Assembly: GCF_003987335.1 (NCBI RefSeq) | Contig: NZ_PIPK01000017.1 | Coordinates: 1 to 53,848 of the forward strand | Reading direction: 5' to 3' | Source: Aliidiomarina maris | GTDB lineage: Bacteria > Pseudomonadota > Gammaproteobacteria > Enterobacterales > Alteromonadaceae | DNA: 53,848 nt | Shown here: positions 33,360 to 41,844 of the stretch, one piece after another | Layout: every line of letters begins with the position of its first letter | How positions within the stretch are numbered: the first letter of the stretch is position 1 | Position numbers and translations under genes: made by a program | The notes under the pieces: model-generated | What the model was told of the DNA's origin: nothing | The model's input: only the letters and a program-made list of their open reading frames with translations | Databases searched by the model: none

Positions 33360-33873
33360 CGGTCATGAAAATGTATTTGAAATAATTCTTCAGGCTCATG
33401 GTTCTTATCATTTCAGCATCGACTTCGGCTAGCTTTTCTGGCGTAGACATGTCGATTTCATTAACTTGCGCTAAACCAGTAATACCGGGGCGCAAGTTGT
33501 ACACACCATGTTTCTCGCGCGCTGCTGTTAATTCCTGTTGATTAAACAAGCCCGGCCTTGGCCCTACCAAACTCATTTCACCTATTAGGACGTTCCAAAG
33601 CTGTGGAAGTTCATCCAATTTGGTGCGCCTTAAAAAATGACCGAACTTAGTAATCGATGATGTACTAGCTAAGTGACTGGCGACACTGGCAGTGTCTTTG
33701 CTCATTGTCCGAAATTTAACAAGCGTAAAAGGTTGCTGATTTCGACCTACGCGTTCCTGTCGAAAAATAGGCGAACCTGTGTCAAACAATCCGATAATAA
33801 ACAAGACAAGTAGAACTGGGAGTCCGGCTATAAGCCCAATGAGTGAGAAAAATAAATCAAGCGCTCTTGTCAT
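33325..33873 (-). CDS. Initiating sugar-phosphate transferase (PglC/WcaJ-type, short form)
   Basis: This 182-residue monotopic phosphoglycosyl transferase has a single N-terminal hydrophobic segment (DLFFSLIGLIAGLPVLLVL), then 'FRQERVGRNQQPFTLVKFRT', 'RTKLDELPQLWNVLIGEMSL', 'VGPRPGL' and 'LRPGITGLAQVNEID'. The size matches PglC/WecP-like enzymes, which put a sugar 1-phosphate (often QuiNAc, bacillosamine or FucNAc) on undecaprenyl phosphate. With the dehydratase and the reductase beside it, the first sugar is probably QuiNAc or a relative. It starts one base inside the previous gene's end. Confidence 0.9.
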   Translation of the reverse strand: MTRALDLFFSLIGLIAGLPVLLVLFIIGLFDTGSPIFRQERVGRNQQPFTLVKFRTMSKDTASVASHLASTSSITKFGHFLRRTKLDELPQLWNVLIGEMSLVGPRPGLFNQQELTAAREKHGVYNLRPGITGLAQVNEIDMSTPEKLAEVDAEMIRTMSLKNYFKYIFMTVAGKGSGDRVK

Positions 33874-34820
33874 TACGGTTTACTACCTTTTGTATAATCT
33901 GAACTGTTTAGCTCATCTCGAACATAATCTTGAATGGCTTGCTCAAAAGAAACTTTTGGTTGCCAGTTGAGAGTTTGTTTAGTATGGCTAATGTCCAGCT
34001 GTAAGTTACCTAGTAATCGGTCAGATATTGCGTGCTTGCTGAATAAACCAGCCGCTGCGCGCATCAGTGAAACAGGAAATGGCAGTAACCTCGGACTTTT
34101 ACCGTAAGCAAGAGTTAATGCCTCAAGAAGTTCTTTCGTTGAAACGTCGCAGTCATCGCTTACCAAAAATACACCGTTTAGGGGAGTAGGATGCATAATG
34201 CAAGTAACTATAAAGTCGATCAAGTTATCTAAGGCAAGTAGACTTCGACTATTCCTCACGCTTTTAATTGGTAAAGGGAAGTTTAAATTAGCAACTGAAG
34301 ATAATGTTCTAAAATTTCCTTTCACTCCCCTACCGTAAACCAAAGGGGGACGAATCACTATCAAATCCACATCAGAGCCTGAAAGCTCTTCTTTTAACTT
34401 TAATTCTGCGCTTGCTTTTGATTCTGCGTAAAGTCCGATTGGCTTCAGGGCACTGTAACTGTAGAAGGGCAACCCGGGCTCCGTTGACTCCCCCATAACC
34501 TTAGCTGAACTCAAAAATATGAGCTTTTTAACATTATGTTTACGACAAGACTCGGCGAGCTTCTTCGTTGCCTCGACGTTAATTAACTCAAAGTCATCAG
34601 AGACTGAACCATCTTCACTGGAAATTCCTGCACAATGGATCACAACATCTTTGTCGGATACAGCTTTATCCCAATCGGCGCTTTTTAGATCAACGGAGAA
34701 AAAATTAATCTCGTCCGACTTTACACGTTCAGTTCCGTACACATCCAAGTTGATGTGTCTAAGGGCTGAAATCAAATTATGTCCAATAAAACCTTTAGCC
34801 CCTGTTACTAAAACCTTCAT
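33873..34820 (-). CDS. NAD-dependent epimerase/dehydratase (UDP-4-keto-6-deoxy-GlcNAc reductase candidate)
   Basis: This 315-residue extended SDR has 'VTGAKGFIGHNLI' at the N terminus, 'LSSAKVMGES' (Ser) and the catalytic 'YAESKASAE' (Tyr-xxx-Lys), with 'VIRPPLVYGRGVKGNF' typical of WbpV/WreQ/FnlB-like reductases. In characterised loci a WbpM-type dehydratase plus such a reductase makes UDP-QuiNAc or UDP-FucNAc. Its placement beside the initiating transferase supports that, but the product stereochemistry cannot be read from the sequence. It is coupled to the next gene. Confidence 0.75.
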   Translation of the reverse strand: MKVLVTGAKGFIGHNLISALRHINLDVYGTERVKSDEINFFSVDLKSADWDKAVSDKDVVIHCAGISSEDGSVSDDFELINVEATKKLAESCRKHNVKKLIFLSSAKVMGESTEPGLPFYSYSALKPIGLYAESKASAELKLKEELSGSDVDLIVIRPPLVYGRGVKGNFRTLSSVANLNFPLPIKSVRNSRSLLALDNLIDFIVTCIMHPTPLNGVFLVSDDCDVSTKELLEALTLAYGKSPRLLPFPVSLMRAAAGLFSKHAISDRLLGNLQLDISHTKQTLNWQPKVSFEQAIQDYVRDELNSSDYTKGSKP

Positions 34821-34823
34821 TAA

Positions 34824-35957
34824 TTAGCGCCCTATGCTTGAAATAAATAAAATAAAAGACAGTTTCTCATTCTGCCATGAAATTTTATCCACAACCGCTT
34901 TCGACTCCCTTTTAAAAATTTCAAGAGACAATTTGCCCGAATAAATATTCTGCAATGCAGACTCAAAATCAGAGTAGTTATTAACATACATTAGCGATGT
35001 ATCAGGAAAGTAATCACTGGTGGCTTTAAGCTTAGTACACATAGAAGCAAGACCACAGGCAGTATATTCCAAGAGCTTAACCGGCAACAAAATATCAGTC
35101 ATTTCGTTACGGTCATAAGGTGCAATACCTATATGCCCATCGCTGAGAATGCTTTGTAGTTGACTAGGGTTAAAACGGCCGTGAAATAAGACACGCTGAA
35201 ACACATCTATTTCTCTGGACTTTTTCTCGAGTGTGGCTCTCAACAAACCATCCCCATGAATATCAAGAGAAACATCAAGGTTAGAAGGTAATGCTGCCAC
35301 CCACTCAACTAGACGTTCTACTCCATAGTGCTCCCCTAAATTACCAATAAACTTTAGTTTTATTGGCGAGCCGACCTTATAGGTTGGCCCGTCAATAAAT
35401 CGATCAACCTCGGGAGAATTATGTATTACATGGATATTGCCTGTTGTTAAGCATTGTAATTTACCTTTCAACTGCTTATTAACTGTCATCAAAGCAGTAG
35501 GGGATTTCAGCGACACATTATTTTCAAGAAAACGAAAAATCTTTTTAAATAAGGTGTTTTGGAATTTCCTCGAAAACACAAGCTCAGAATCATCATGTAT
35601 ATCAAGAACAACAGGGCAGCCGCGTAGCTTTAAGTACCAGGTTGATAACACAAGGAAATTCGGCATGTTATGAACCATCACTACCGAAGTAAAACGCGCT
35701 TCACCAATTGTCTTCATGAAAAAATAAAGCATCAATATAAAATATTGAATAAATTGAAACAGGCGGTTGCCCGCCCTATCAGCTAGATAATTAACTTTAA
35801 ATGGCTGCTCGTATTGTACATCAGAATATCTAACACCATAAAAGTTAACTTCATAACCATGTTCAACTAACGCTAGACACTGCTTCAATATCCTTGCATC
35901 ATAATTTATATCGGAATAGGCTAGCACCAATATCTTATTACATTTATTCATACTCAT
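34824..35957 (-). CDS. Glycosyltransferase, GT4-like
   Basis: This 377-residue GT-B type transferase has no membrane anchor apart from a hydrophobic segment around 'LFQFIQYFILMLYFF'. 'VLDIHDDSELVF', 'KFIGNLGEHYGVERLVEWVA' and the later 'IGIAPYDRNEMTDILLPVKL' followed by 'LEYTACGLAS' match the donor-binding EX7E-like region of GT4 enzymes. Donor and acceptor are unknown. It overlaps the aminotransferase gene by 4 bases. Confidence 0.78.
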   Translation of the reverse strand: MSMNKCNKILVLAYSDINYDARILKQCLALVEHGYEVNFYGVRYSDVQYEQPFKVNYLADRAGNRLFQFIQYFILMLYFFMKTIGEARFTSVVMVHNMPNFLVLSTWYLKLRGCPVVLDIHDDSELVFSRKFQNTLFKKIFRFLENNVSLKSPTALMTVNKQLKGKLQCLTTGNIHVIHNSPEVDRFIDGPTYKVGSPIKLKFIGNLGEHYGVERLVEWVAALPSNLDVSLDIHGDGLLRATLEKKSREIDVFQRVLFHGRFNPSQLQSILSDGHIGIAPYDRNEMTDILLPVKLLEYTACGLASMCTKLKATSDYFPDTSLMYVNNYSDFESALQNIYSGKLSLEIFKRESKAVVDKISWQNEKLSFILFISSIGR

Positions 35958-37057
35958 TGCTTTTCTTTAAAAAAAGCTTTTACCGCATTTACCACTTTAT
36001 CAGCATCTCCTATGGTCATGTGATCACCAATAGGTAAGCTTAGTAAAGTAGAATCAATGGAGCATGCAACCGGGCACGTGGAACATTCCATATATCGGTA
36101 TGCTTCGAGCTTCGGAAGAGCTATAGGGTAGTGGATGCCAGATTCTATACCGTTCTGAAGCAAATAAGCTTTTAAATCATCCCTATACTCAGTTTTTATA
36201 ACAAAAAGATGATATACCTGAGTTACGTTTGAACTTCTAAATGGCAACTCAATTTTATTAACATCACTGAGCTTACTTAAATAAAGATCGGCGATTGCTA
36301 TTCTTCTTCTAGTCCAGTCCTCGATATGATTGAGCTTAACATTTAGAACTGCCGCTTGAAGTGCATCTAATCTTGAGTTCCTTCCTTCAAATTCATGATC
36401 GTACTTCGCCACTCTACCGTGATTAGCGATTTTCCTTGCTTTAATAGCAAGCTCCTGATTGTTCGTAGTAATAGCTCCGGCGTCACCATAAGCACCAAGG
36501 TTTTTACCTGGATAAAAACTAAAGCAACCTACGTCTCCCAGAGTACCCACTTTTTCCCCTTCGTACTCGGCTCCGTGAGCTTGAGCACAATCCTCGATAA
36601 CATAAAGCCCATGCTCCCTAGCTACACGCAAAATCGGATTCATATCACAGGGTTGCCCATATAAATGGACCGCTATTATTGCTTTCGTATTAGGAGTTAT
36701 TTTTCTAATTACATCATCGATATCTAGAAGAAAATCTTTTGTATTTACGTCCGCAAATACCACCCGCAAACCTTCGCGGGTTACAGCCTCCGAGCTCGCT
36801 ATAAATGAGTTTGCGGGAACAATAACTTCGCTGCCTTTCGGTATATCGAGTGCAGCAAGTGAAATCTCCAGTGCATCTGTACCACTGTTTACTCCTACAC
36901 AATTGGAAGCTCCTACGTAGCGAGCAAATCGTGTTTCAAACTCAGAAACATGATTACCACCAATGAAGCTGGCATCGGCAATAACGGAATGAATCGCCTC
37001 ATCAATTTCAGTTTTTATTTTTTTATATTGTCCAACCAAATCTAAAAACTTAATCAT
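35954..37057 (-). CDS. wbpE: WbpE-type PLP aminotransferase (UDP-3-keto-GlcNAcA C3 transaminase)
   Basis: This 367-residue protein belongs to the DegT/DnrJ/EryC1/StrS family. 'FIGGNHVSEFETRFARYVGA', 'GVNSGTDALEISLAAL', 'VIEDCAQAHGAEYEG' and 'SFYPGKNLGAYGDAGAI' contain the PLP-binding Lys. The SFYPGKNLGAYGDAG form is characteristic of WbpE/WlbC enzymes, which aminate UDP-3-keto-GlcNAcA. It is encoded with wbpB and wbpD homologues, which fixes the reaction by context. It starts 3 bases after the acyltransferase stop. Confidence 0.87.
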   Translation of the reverse strand: MIKFLDLVGQYKKIKTEIDEAIHSVIADASFIGGNHVSEFETRFARYVGASNCVGVNSGTDALEISLAALDIPKGSEVIVPANSFIASSEAVTREGLRVVFADVNTKDFLLDIDDVIRKITPNTKAIIAVHLYGQPCDMNPILRVAREHGLYVIEDCAQAHGAEYEGEKVGTLGDVGCFSFYPGKNLGAYGDAGAITTNNQELAIKARKIANHGRVAKYDHEFEGRNSRLDALQAAVLNVKLNHIEDWTRRRIAIADLYLSKLSDVNKIELPFRSSNVTQVYHLFVIKTEYRDDLKAYLLQNGIESGIHYPIALPKLEAYRYMECSTCPVACSIDSTLLSLPIGDHMTIGDADKVVNAVKAFFKEKQ

Positions 37058-37060
37058 TTT

Positions 37061-37522
37061 TTATCCTATTTTCCTAGCGGGATTACCTACGTAAACACCT
37101 GACTCAATTATATCTTTCGTCACCACAGCACCGGCACCAATGACTACATCATCACATATTTTTACTGGCAGCACGGTAACGTTACTACCTATAGATACTC
37201 TATCCCCAACTTGTGTCGGGAGCCATTGTGATTTATCTCCTCTGGCGGGGCCGCCAAACTTAAAAAGATCGTTTACAAATACAACTCCATGACCAATAAA
37301 ACAGTCATCCCCTATGCTAACCAACTCGCAAATAAACGTATGAGATTGGACTTTAGTGCGCTTACCAATTTCGACATCCTTTTGGATTTCTGTAAACGGG
37401 CCAATAAAACTTGCGTCGCCAATTTTGCAACCATACAGATTGCATGGTTCAACCACCGTAACTACTTTGCCGAATTCTACGTTCACAAAGCCTACTTTTT
37501 TGATAATTGGTAAATTACTCAT
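37061..37522 (-). CDS. wbpD: WbpD-type hexapeptide N-acetyltransferase
   Basis: This 153-residue left-handed beta-helix protein has 'NLYGCKIGDASFIGPFTEIQ', 'KRTKVQSHTFICELVSIGDD', 'VVFVNDLF', 'VSIGSNVTVLPVKICDDVVI' and 'VYVGNPARKIG'. It matches WbpD/WlbB, which acetylate the 3-amino group to give UDP-2,3-diacetamido-2,3-dideoxy-glucuronic acid. It lies between wbpB and wbpE homologues, with 3-base gaps on both sides. Confidence 0.87.
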   Translation of the reverse strand: MSNLPIIKKVGFVNVEFGKVVTVVEPCNLYGCKIGDASFIGPFTEIQKDVEIGKRTKVQSHTFICELVSIGDDCFIGHGVVFVNDLFKFGGPARGDKSQWLPTQVGDRVSIGSNVTVLPVKICDDVVIGAGAVVTKDIIESGVYVGNPARKIG

Positions 37523-37525
37523 CTC

Positions 37526-38581
37526 CTATAGGCCTAACTTACAATGCTTGGGATTGAAACGTAGAGATACTCTTTTACCTGTCTCTATTGACTCATAAAT
37601 TGCATTAATCAATTCGAGGCTTTTTCTGCCTTCCAAACCATCAACCAATTGCTGTTTGCCATAAAGAAGTGATTCGACAATATGTTCGTAATAGGCATGA
37701 TGCCCAAAGCCGTAGACGTTAGGGGGGTTGACAGAGTATTTTTCAAGGACGCTGGAGTCATCCGGCTCTTGCGTTTGAAAATTCCAAGTTTTCATTTGAT
37801 TGACTGCAAAACCGCCGATTTCGACAGTACCTGTCTCTCCAAGAATAGATAATGAGCCCTCCAGATCTTTCGGTCTCACTGCCGTTGTTGCTTCTATAGC
37901 TCCTAAAGCGCCATTCTTAAATTTCAATGTAACCACGGCCGTGTCTTCAGCCTCTATCTTTGCTAACGCGGTAGTACTCATCGCTTGGACACTTTCAACT
38001 TCACCAAACATCCACTCAAGAAGGTCTATATGATGACTTGCTTGGTTTGTTAACACTCCGCCGTCCAGCTTCCATGTCCCACGCCAAGAATCCTGATCGT
38101 AATAGGCTTGCTCTCTGCACCAACGTACACGGACTGTGCCGAGAATAAGCTTTCCAAACCGCCCGCGTTCAAGGGCTTCTCGAGCTTTCTGAACTGGAAC
38201 ATTAAATCTATTCTGTTTAACTACAAAAAGCTTGATTCCAAACTTATCACATTCCTGAATCATACTGTCAGCATCAGACAGAGTAAGTGCCATTGGCTTT
38301 TCAACAACTATGTGCTTTGCATAAGGAGCCAGACGAAGGACATGACGTGCGTGGTTTCCACTCTCAGTTAGTACGACAACGGCGTCTATATTTTCATTAG
38401 CCATCATCGCATCCATGTCCGTATAATAGGGCACATCATAGTTTTTCGAAAAAAGCCTTGCTTTACTTTCGTCTATATCACAAACCGCAACCAAGCATGC
38501 ATCTTTAACATCTCCACCGGACAATATATCTGCATGCCTTTTTGCAATCCGACCACACCCGACAATGGCAAACTTCAACAT
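37526..38581 (-). CDS. wbpB: WbpB-type Gfo/Idh/MocA dehydrogenase (UDP-GlcNAcA 3-dehydrogenase)
   Basis: This 351-residue protein has an N-terminal NAD-binding motif 'AIVGCGRIAKRHAD', 'VVVEKPMALTLSDADSM' (catalytic EKP) and a long WbpB/WlbA-specific segment 'WCREQAYYDQDSWRGTWKLD' with 'GGVLTNQASHHIDLLEW'. It oxidises C3 of UDP-GlcNAcA ahead of transamination by WbpE; in P. aeruginosa the two form a coupled NAD+-recycling pair. It overlaps the next GT gene by 7 bases. Confidence 0.88.
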   Translation of the reverse strand: MLKFAIVGCGRIAKRHADILSGGDVKDACLVAVCDIDESKARLFSKNYDVPYYTDMDAMMANENIDAVVVLTESGNHARHVLRLAPYAKHIVVEKPMALTLSDADSMIQECDKFGIKLFVVKQNRFNVPVQKAREALERGRFGKLILGTVRVRWCREQAYYDQDSWRGTWKLDGGVLTNQASHHIDLLEWMFGEVESVQAMSTTALAKIEAEDTAVVTLKFKNGALGAIEATTAVRPKDLEGSLSILGETGTVEIGGFAVNQMKTWNFQTQEPDDSSVLEKYSVNPPNVYGFGHHAYYEHIVESLLYGKQQLVDGLEGRKSLELINAIYESIETGKRVSLRFNPKHCKLGL

Positions 38582-39678
38582 AACCTCTCCTTGCTTGAAT
38601 CTTCAATAAGTAAATCAATTCTGGACGATAACTGCTCAGCACAATCAAGAGCGTTATAATAAACAGATTTATTCCGAGCATTTTTTTGCATGAATAAAAT
38701 TTGTTCTTGACTTGAGTTTACAATAGCTGCAATAGCCAATTTTAATTGCTGTGAATTTCCAGCCTCAAATAAGAATCCATTATAGTAATCATGGACATAT
38801 TCCGGTACTGCGCCAATTCGCGAAGCTAAAATAGGAAGCCCAGTCGCTAGCGCCTCCAAACCAACTAGTCCCAAACTTTCTTCACGATGGGTAGGGAAAA
38901 CAAAACAATCAAAGCGACGCATTATAGCAGGCACATCTTTAGGGTCAGCGCGACCTTTCCAACTGATTACATTCTTTAGAGAAAGCGACTCAACTTTCTC
39001 AAGAAATGTATTTAAATCTCTGCCTTCACCATAAACTTCAACTTTAATCCTACCAGGGGATTCCTGCTCGTAATATTTAACTGCAGAAAGTAAGGTTTCC
39101 CAACCCTTGCCATCTTCGAGTCTTGATACAAAACCAAGTACTATTGGACGCGAAAAATCAAGTTCCTTTTCCTGCTTTGGAGAAAATAGATCAATATCAA
39201 CACCCCCAGAGGGGCTTATAAACAATTTACAATTATTGATTTGATACTCCGTACGAACTTTAGTCTTCAAAAAAAGCGAAGGAACAACAACTAAATCAGC
39301 CTTTCTAAGTATTGGAGCTACGATGCGTTTAATTAGTCTTGAAAACAAAGACATGGGGATAATATCTCCACCATGTGCATTCAATACTAATTTACACTTA
39401 GGGCTTAAAAAATAAAATGGTATCAAATTATAAGATAAGTAATGCACATAAATAATGTCGCCTTCAAAGTTTTGAATTGCTTTGTAGCAGTCATAAATAT
39501 AAGATATTGAATAACTGATTTTTTTTGCTAGGCTCATCCTTGAACCACTATATTTAGTTACAACATCAACTTCATAACCACGCTCTAAGAACCCATCAAA
39601 AAATCTTTTAACAAAAATACCAGAGTGTGGATTTTCCTCAGTGGGAAAAATGTTAGATATGAGTAGCATTTTTTTCAA
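38575..39678 (-). CDS. Glycosyltransferase, GT4 family
   Basis: This 367-residue protein has the GT4 landmarks 'NAHGGDIIPMS', 'VLGFVSRLEDGKGWETLLSA', 'VEVYGEGRDLN', 'ISWKGRADPKDVPAIMRRFD' and 'CFVFPTHREESLGLVGLEAL' (EX7E). It presumably adds one residue of the repeat unit in the cytoplasm. It overlaps wzy by 26 bases. Confidence 0.85.
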   Translation of the reverse strand: MKKMLLISNIFPTEENPHSGIFVKRFFDGFLERGYEVDVVTKYSGSRMSLAKKISYSISYIYDCYKAIQNFEGDIIYVHYLSYNLIPFYFLSPKCKLVLNAHGGDIIPMSLFSRLIKRIVAPILRKADLVVVPSLFLKTKVRTEYQINNCKLFISPSGGVDIDLFSPKQEKELDFSRPIVLGFVSRLEDGKGWETLLSAVKYYEQESPGRIKVEVYGEGRDLNTFLEKVESLSLKNVISWKGRADPKDVPAIMRRFDCFVFPTHREESLGLVGLEALATGLPILASRIGAVPEYVHDYYNGFLFEAGNSQQLKLAIAAIVNSSQEQILFMQKNARNKSVYYNALDCAEQLSSRIDLLIEDSSKERLC

Positions 39679-40897
39679 AAGAGGCTTCCTTTCTTGAATA
39701 TACCAAAGAGAACGCAGCTGCGAACAAGAATCCGGCCGTACCTGAGTAAAGAATATGGCCAGATGTAAAGCTAACGCAAACTAGTAAGAAACAAAAAAAA
39801 CCAACATAATTTGACCAACCGTTTGAATTAAAAAGAATAGAAAAGACAATTACCCATAAGAAGAAAAAATAAGAAAGGAAAAGCCCAAAAATGCCGTATG
39901 AAAGTAGAAAATCGATTGGATCTATTTCAACTGATTTATTCTGACTTATGTACTCAAACCACTCAAACCCCATTCCAAACAAGATTTGATAAAATGAAAA
40001 AACTTCTAAATACGCTTGCATAGCCTCTCTAGCCCAGATATCTCTCGCGCTTAACAGAGCCATCATAATACCGGACTCGTTAAGATGAACAATTCTGTCA
40101 AATAAACCTGATTTGTATAGTGCAATATAAGCAAATATAGAAACCACTACAGGAAAAAAGCCAAATGCGGCGAAATTGAAATAAAAAGCCTTTTTTTCAA
40201 GAATGAGTCCGCGAGAGGTGTTAAACATATATACCAATGGGATTAAAGAAACCAGAATTAAGATTCCCAAGATCGAGACCTTGCTGGTCATCGAAGCGGA
40301 CATAATAAGAGAACATAGTGATATAATAGTGAAATACTTTATTTTTCCTTGGGAGAAGTAATGAACAAGCAAAATAAAGCTTGACGCTAAAAGTGCTCCA
40401 CCAAGCTCATTGCCTGCAAAAATAAGCCCTCTAGTCCCGATGCCTACCCCGCCCGACGAATACATTGGAAAACCCAGACCTAGCAGTCCTATGATAGTGT
40501 TTAGAAATAAAAAGAAGAATGCTGCTTTTGCAATAGTGATTATATATTCACATTTATGGCTTTGAACTTTTAGAGAAAAGAATAGAAAGAAAAGTATGAT
40601 ACTCGTAAATTTAATCCAAAAGTCTATACCAACCATTGCAGACCTGATGTCCTTTAATATCAGGGTGTGTAATGCTAAATAAAAAAATACGGTTGCAATG
40701 CAAAATATTGTTAAGACGCGATACCTAGAACGAATAAGGTGGATACAAACAATACCAAGTACTATTAGCTTAAAAGCGAAGGAAACAGAAGGTCCTCCAC
40801 CACGAATTAAAACACCGTTCAGCATATCTATAGGGATAAAGCCCGCAAACAAAATTACCCATATCGGTAAGTTGAGTATAGAACGAATTTTAGACAT
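39653..40897 (-). CDS. wzy: Polysaccharide polymerase Wzy (O-antigen polymerase/ligase-like)
   Basis: This 414-residue highly hydrophobic protein has about 11-12 predicted membrane segments, with a larger periplasmic loop around residues 265-315 ('MMALLSARDIWAREAMQAYL', 'MGFEWFEYISQ'). 'GIGTRGLIFAGNELGGALL' and the 'RD-W' segment resemble the O-antigen ligase/Wzy fold. It sits among GT genes with no other polymerase in the locus, so the Wzy role is likely. Base composition is AT-rich, as is usual for wzy. Confidence 0.75.
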   Translation of the reverse strand: MSKIRSILNLPIWVILFAGFIPIDMLNGVLIRGGGPSVSFAFKLIVLGIVCIHLIRSRYRVLTIFCIATVFFYLALHTLILKDIRSAMVGIDFWIKFTSIILFFLFFSLKVQSHKCEYIITIAKAAFFFLFLNTIIGLLGLGFPMYSSGGVGIGTRGLIFAGNELGGALLASSFILLVHYFSQGKIKYFTIISLCSLIMSASMTSKVSILGILILVSLIPLVYMFNTSRGLILEKKAFYFNFAAFGFFPVVVSIFAYIALYKSGLFDRIVHLNESGIMMALLSARDIWAREAMQAYLEVFSFYQILFGMGFEWFEYISQNKSVEIDPIDFLLSYGIFGLFLSYFFFLWVIVFSILFNSNGWSNYVGFFCFLLVCVSFTSGHILYSGTAGFLFAAAFSLVYSRKEASFEKNATHI

Positions 40898-40898
40898 C

Positions 40899-41843
40899 TC
40901 AATATATGTTCTTCAACAAAGGCTTTAAAATTTTCGAAGGTAGAATTGACAAAATCATATTTAAGGCAATCTTAATGTTTATTGATTTCCAGTGCAGCTC
41001 TTTAACTAGGCAAAAATTTTCTGCGCCTCTCAGATGATTCAACTTCCAAGCATAAACTATTAGCTTATTTGCTCTTAACCTTAGATTATAACGCTGCTTA
41101 AAGTTTGAATCTTTTAGCAATTCAATTAGTGTTTCGTGGTGAACTCTTGGATCAACAAAGCTTTTACCCTTGGTAACCATGTTAGTTGAATCTTTGTAGT
41201 AATGAGAACCAACAAAATCACACCAAACAAGTTTTTTGGCGTTATAGATACACCTGAGCCAAGTATCTACATCGCCCCCAACTGTTGCAGTATGCTCCGG
41301 AAAAGTCCCCGAGAACTCAAATAATGACCGTTTGACAACAATACTGTTAGTACAGACAGGTCTACGACCTGAAATTTCTAACTTTAAAAAATCATAGAAC
41401 GAAATTATTTGATCTGAATTACCTGCATTATACTTCGAATATTCGTCTAAAACATTAATATCGCCATCGACATTTCGCCAAGCACAACTAAAGATATCAA
41501 TGTATTTATACTCATTAATTTTCGCTGAGAAATTAGACAGATTGTCGACACACCACTCATCATCAGCATCAAGGAAACATACGAATTGCCCCGATGAATT
41601 ATAAATGCCTAGATTTCTAGCTGCATATCCACCAGGCCCTGGCTTTTCACGGGTAATAATTTTTATTCTCGAATCTTTGGTCTGCCAAGTCTTCGCATTT
41701 TCAGTGCTACCATCGGTGGAAGGGTCGCAAACTAAAATCAGTTCAAAGTTGCCATAACTCTGATTAATAACTGAGCCTATTGATCTGTCCAAATGTTTAT
41801 TTTTATTATAAATCGGTATAATTACTGAGAACTTTGGTTTCAT
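40899..41843 (-). CDS. Glycosyltransferase, GT2 family
   Basis: The protein has 314 residues from ATG 41843, one base after the wbpA stop; the in-frame ATG at 41870 would add nine residues inside wbpA. GT-A features are 'FSVIIPIYNKNKHLDRSIGS', 'ILVCDPSTDGSTE', 'GYAARNLGIYNSSGQFVCFL' and 'DADDEW' (DxD). The C-terminal part is not diagnostic. It probably acts on undecaprenyl-linked intermediates at the inner face of the membrane. Confidence 0.84.
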   Translation of the reverse strand: MKPKFSVIIPIYNKNKHLDRSIGSVINQSYGNFELILVCDPSTDGSTENAKTWQTKDSRIKIITREKPGPGGYAARNLGIYNSSGQFVCFLDADDEWCVDNLSNFSAKINEYKYIDIFSCAWRNVDGDINVLDEYSKYNAGNSDQIISFYDFLKLEISGRRPVCTNSIVVKRSLFEFSGTFPEHTATVGGDVDTWLRCIYNAKKLVWCDFVGSHYYKDSTNMVTKGKSFVDPRVHHETLIELLKDSNFKQRYNLRLRANKLIVYAWKLNHLRGAENFCLVKELHWKSINIKIALNMILSILPSKILKPLLKNIY

Positions 41844-41844
41844 C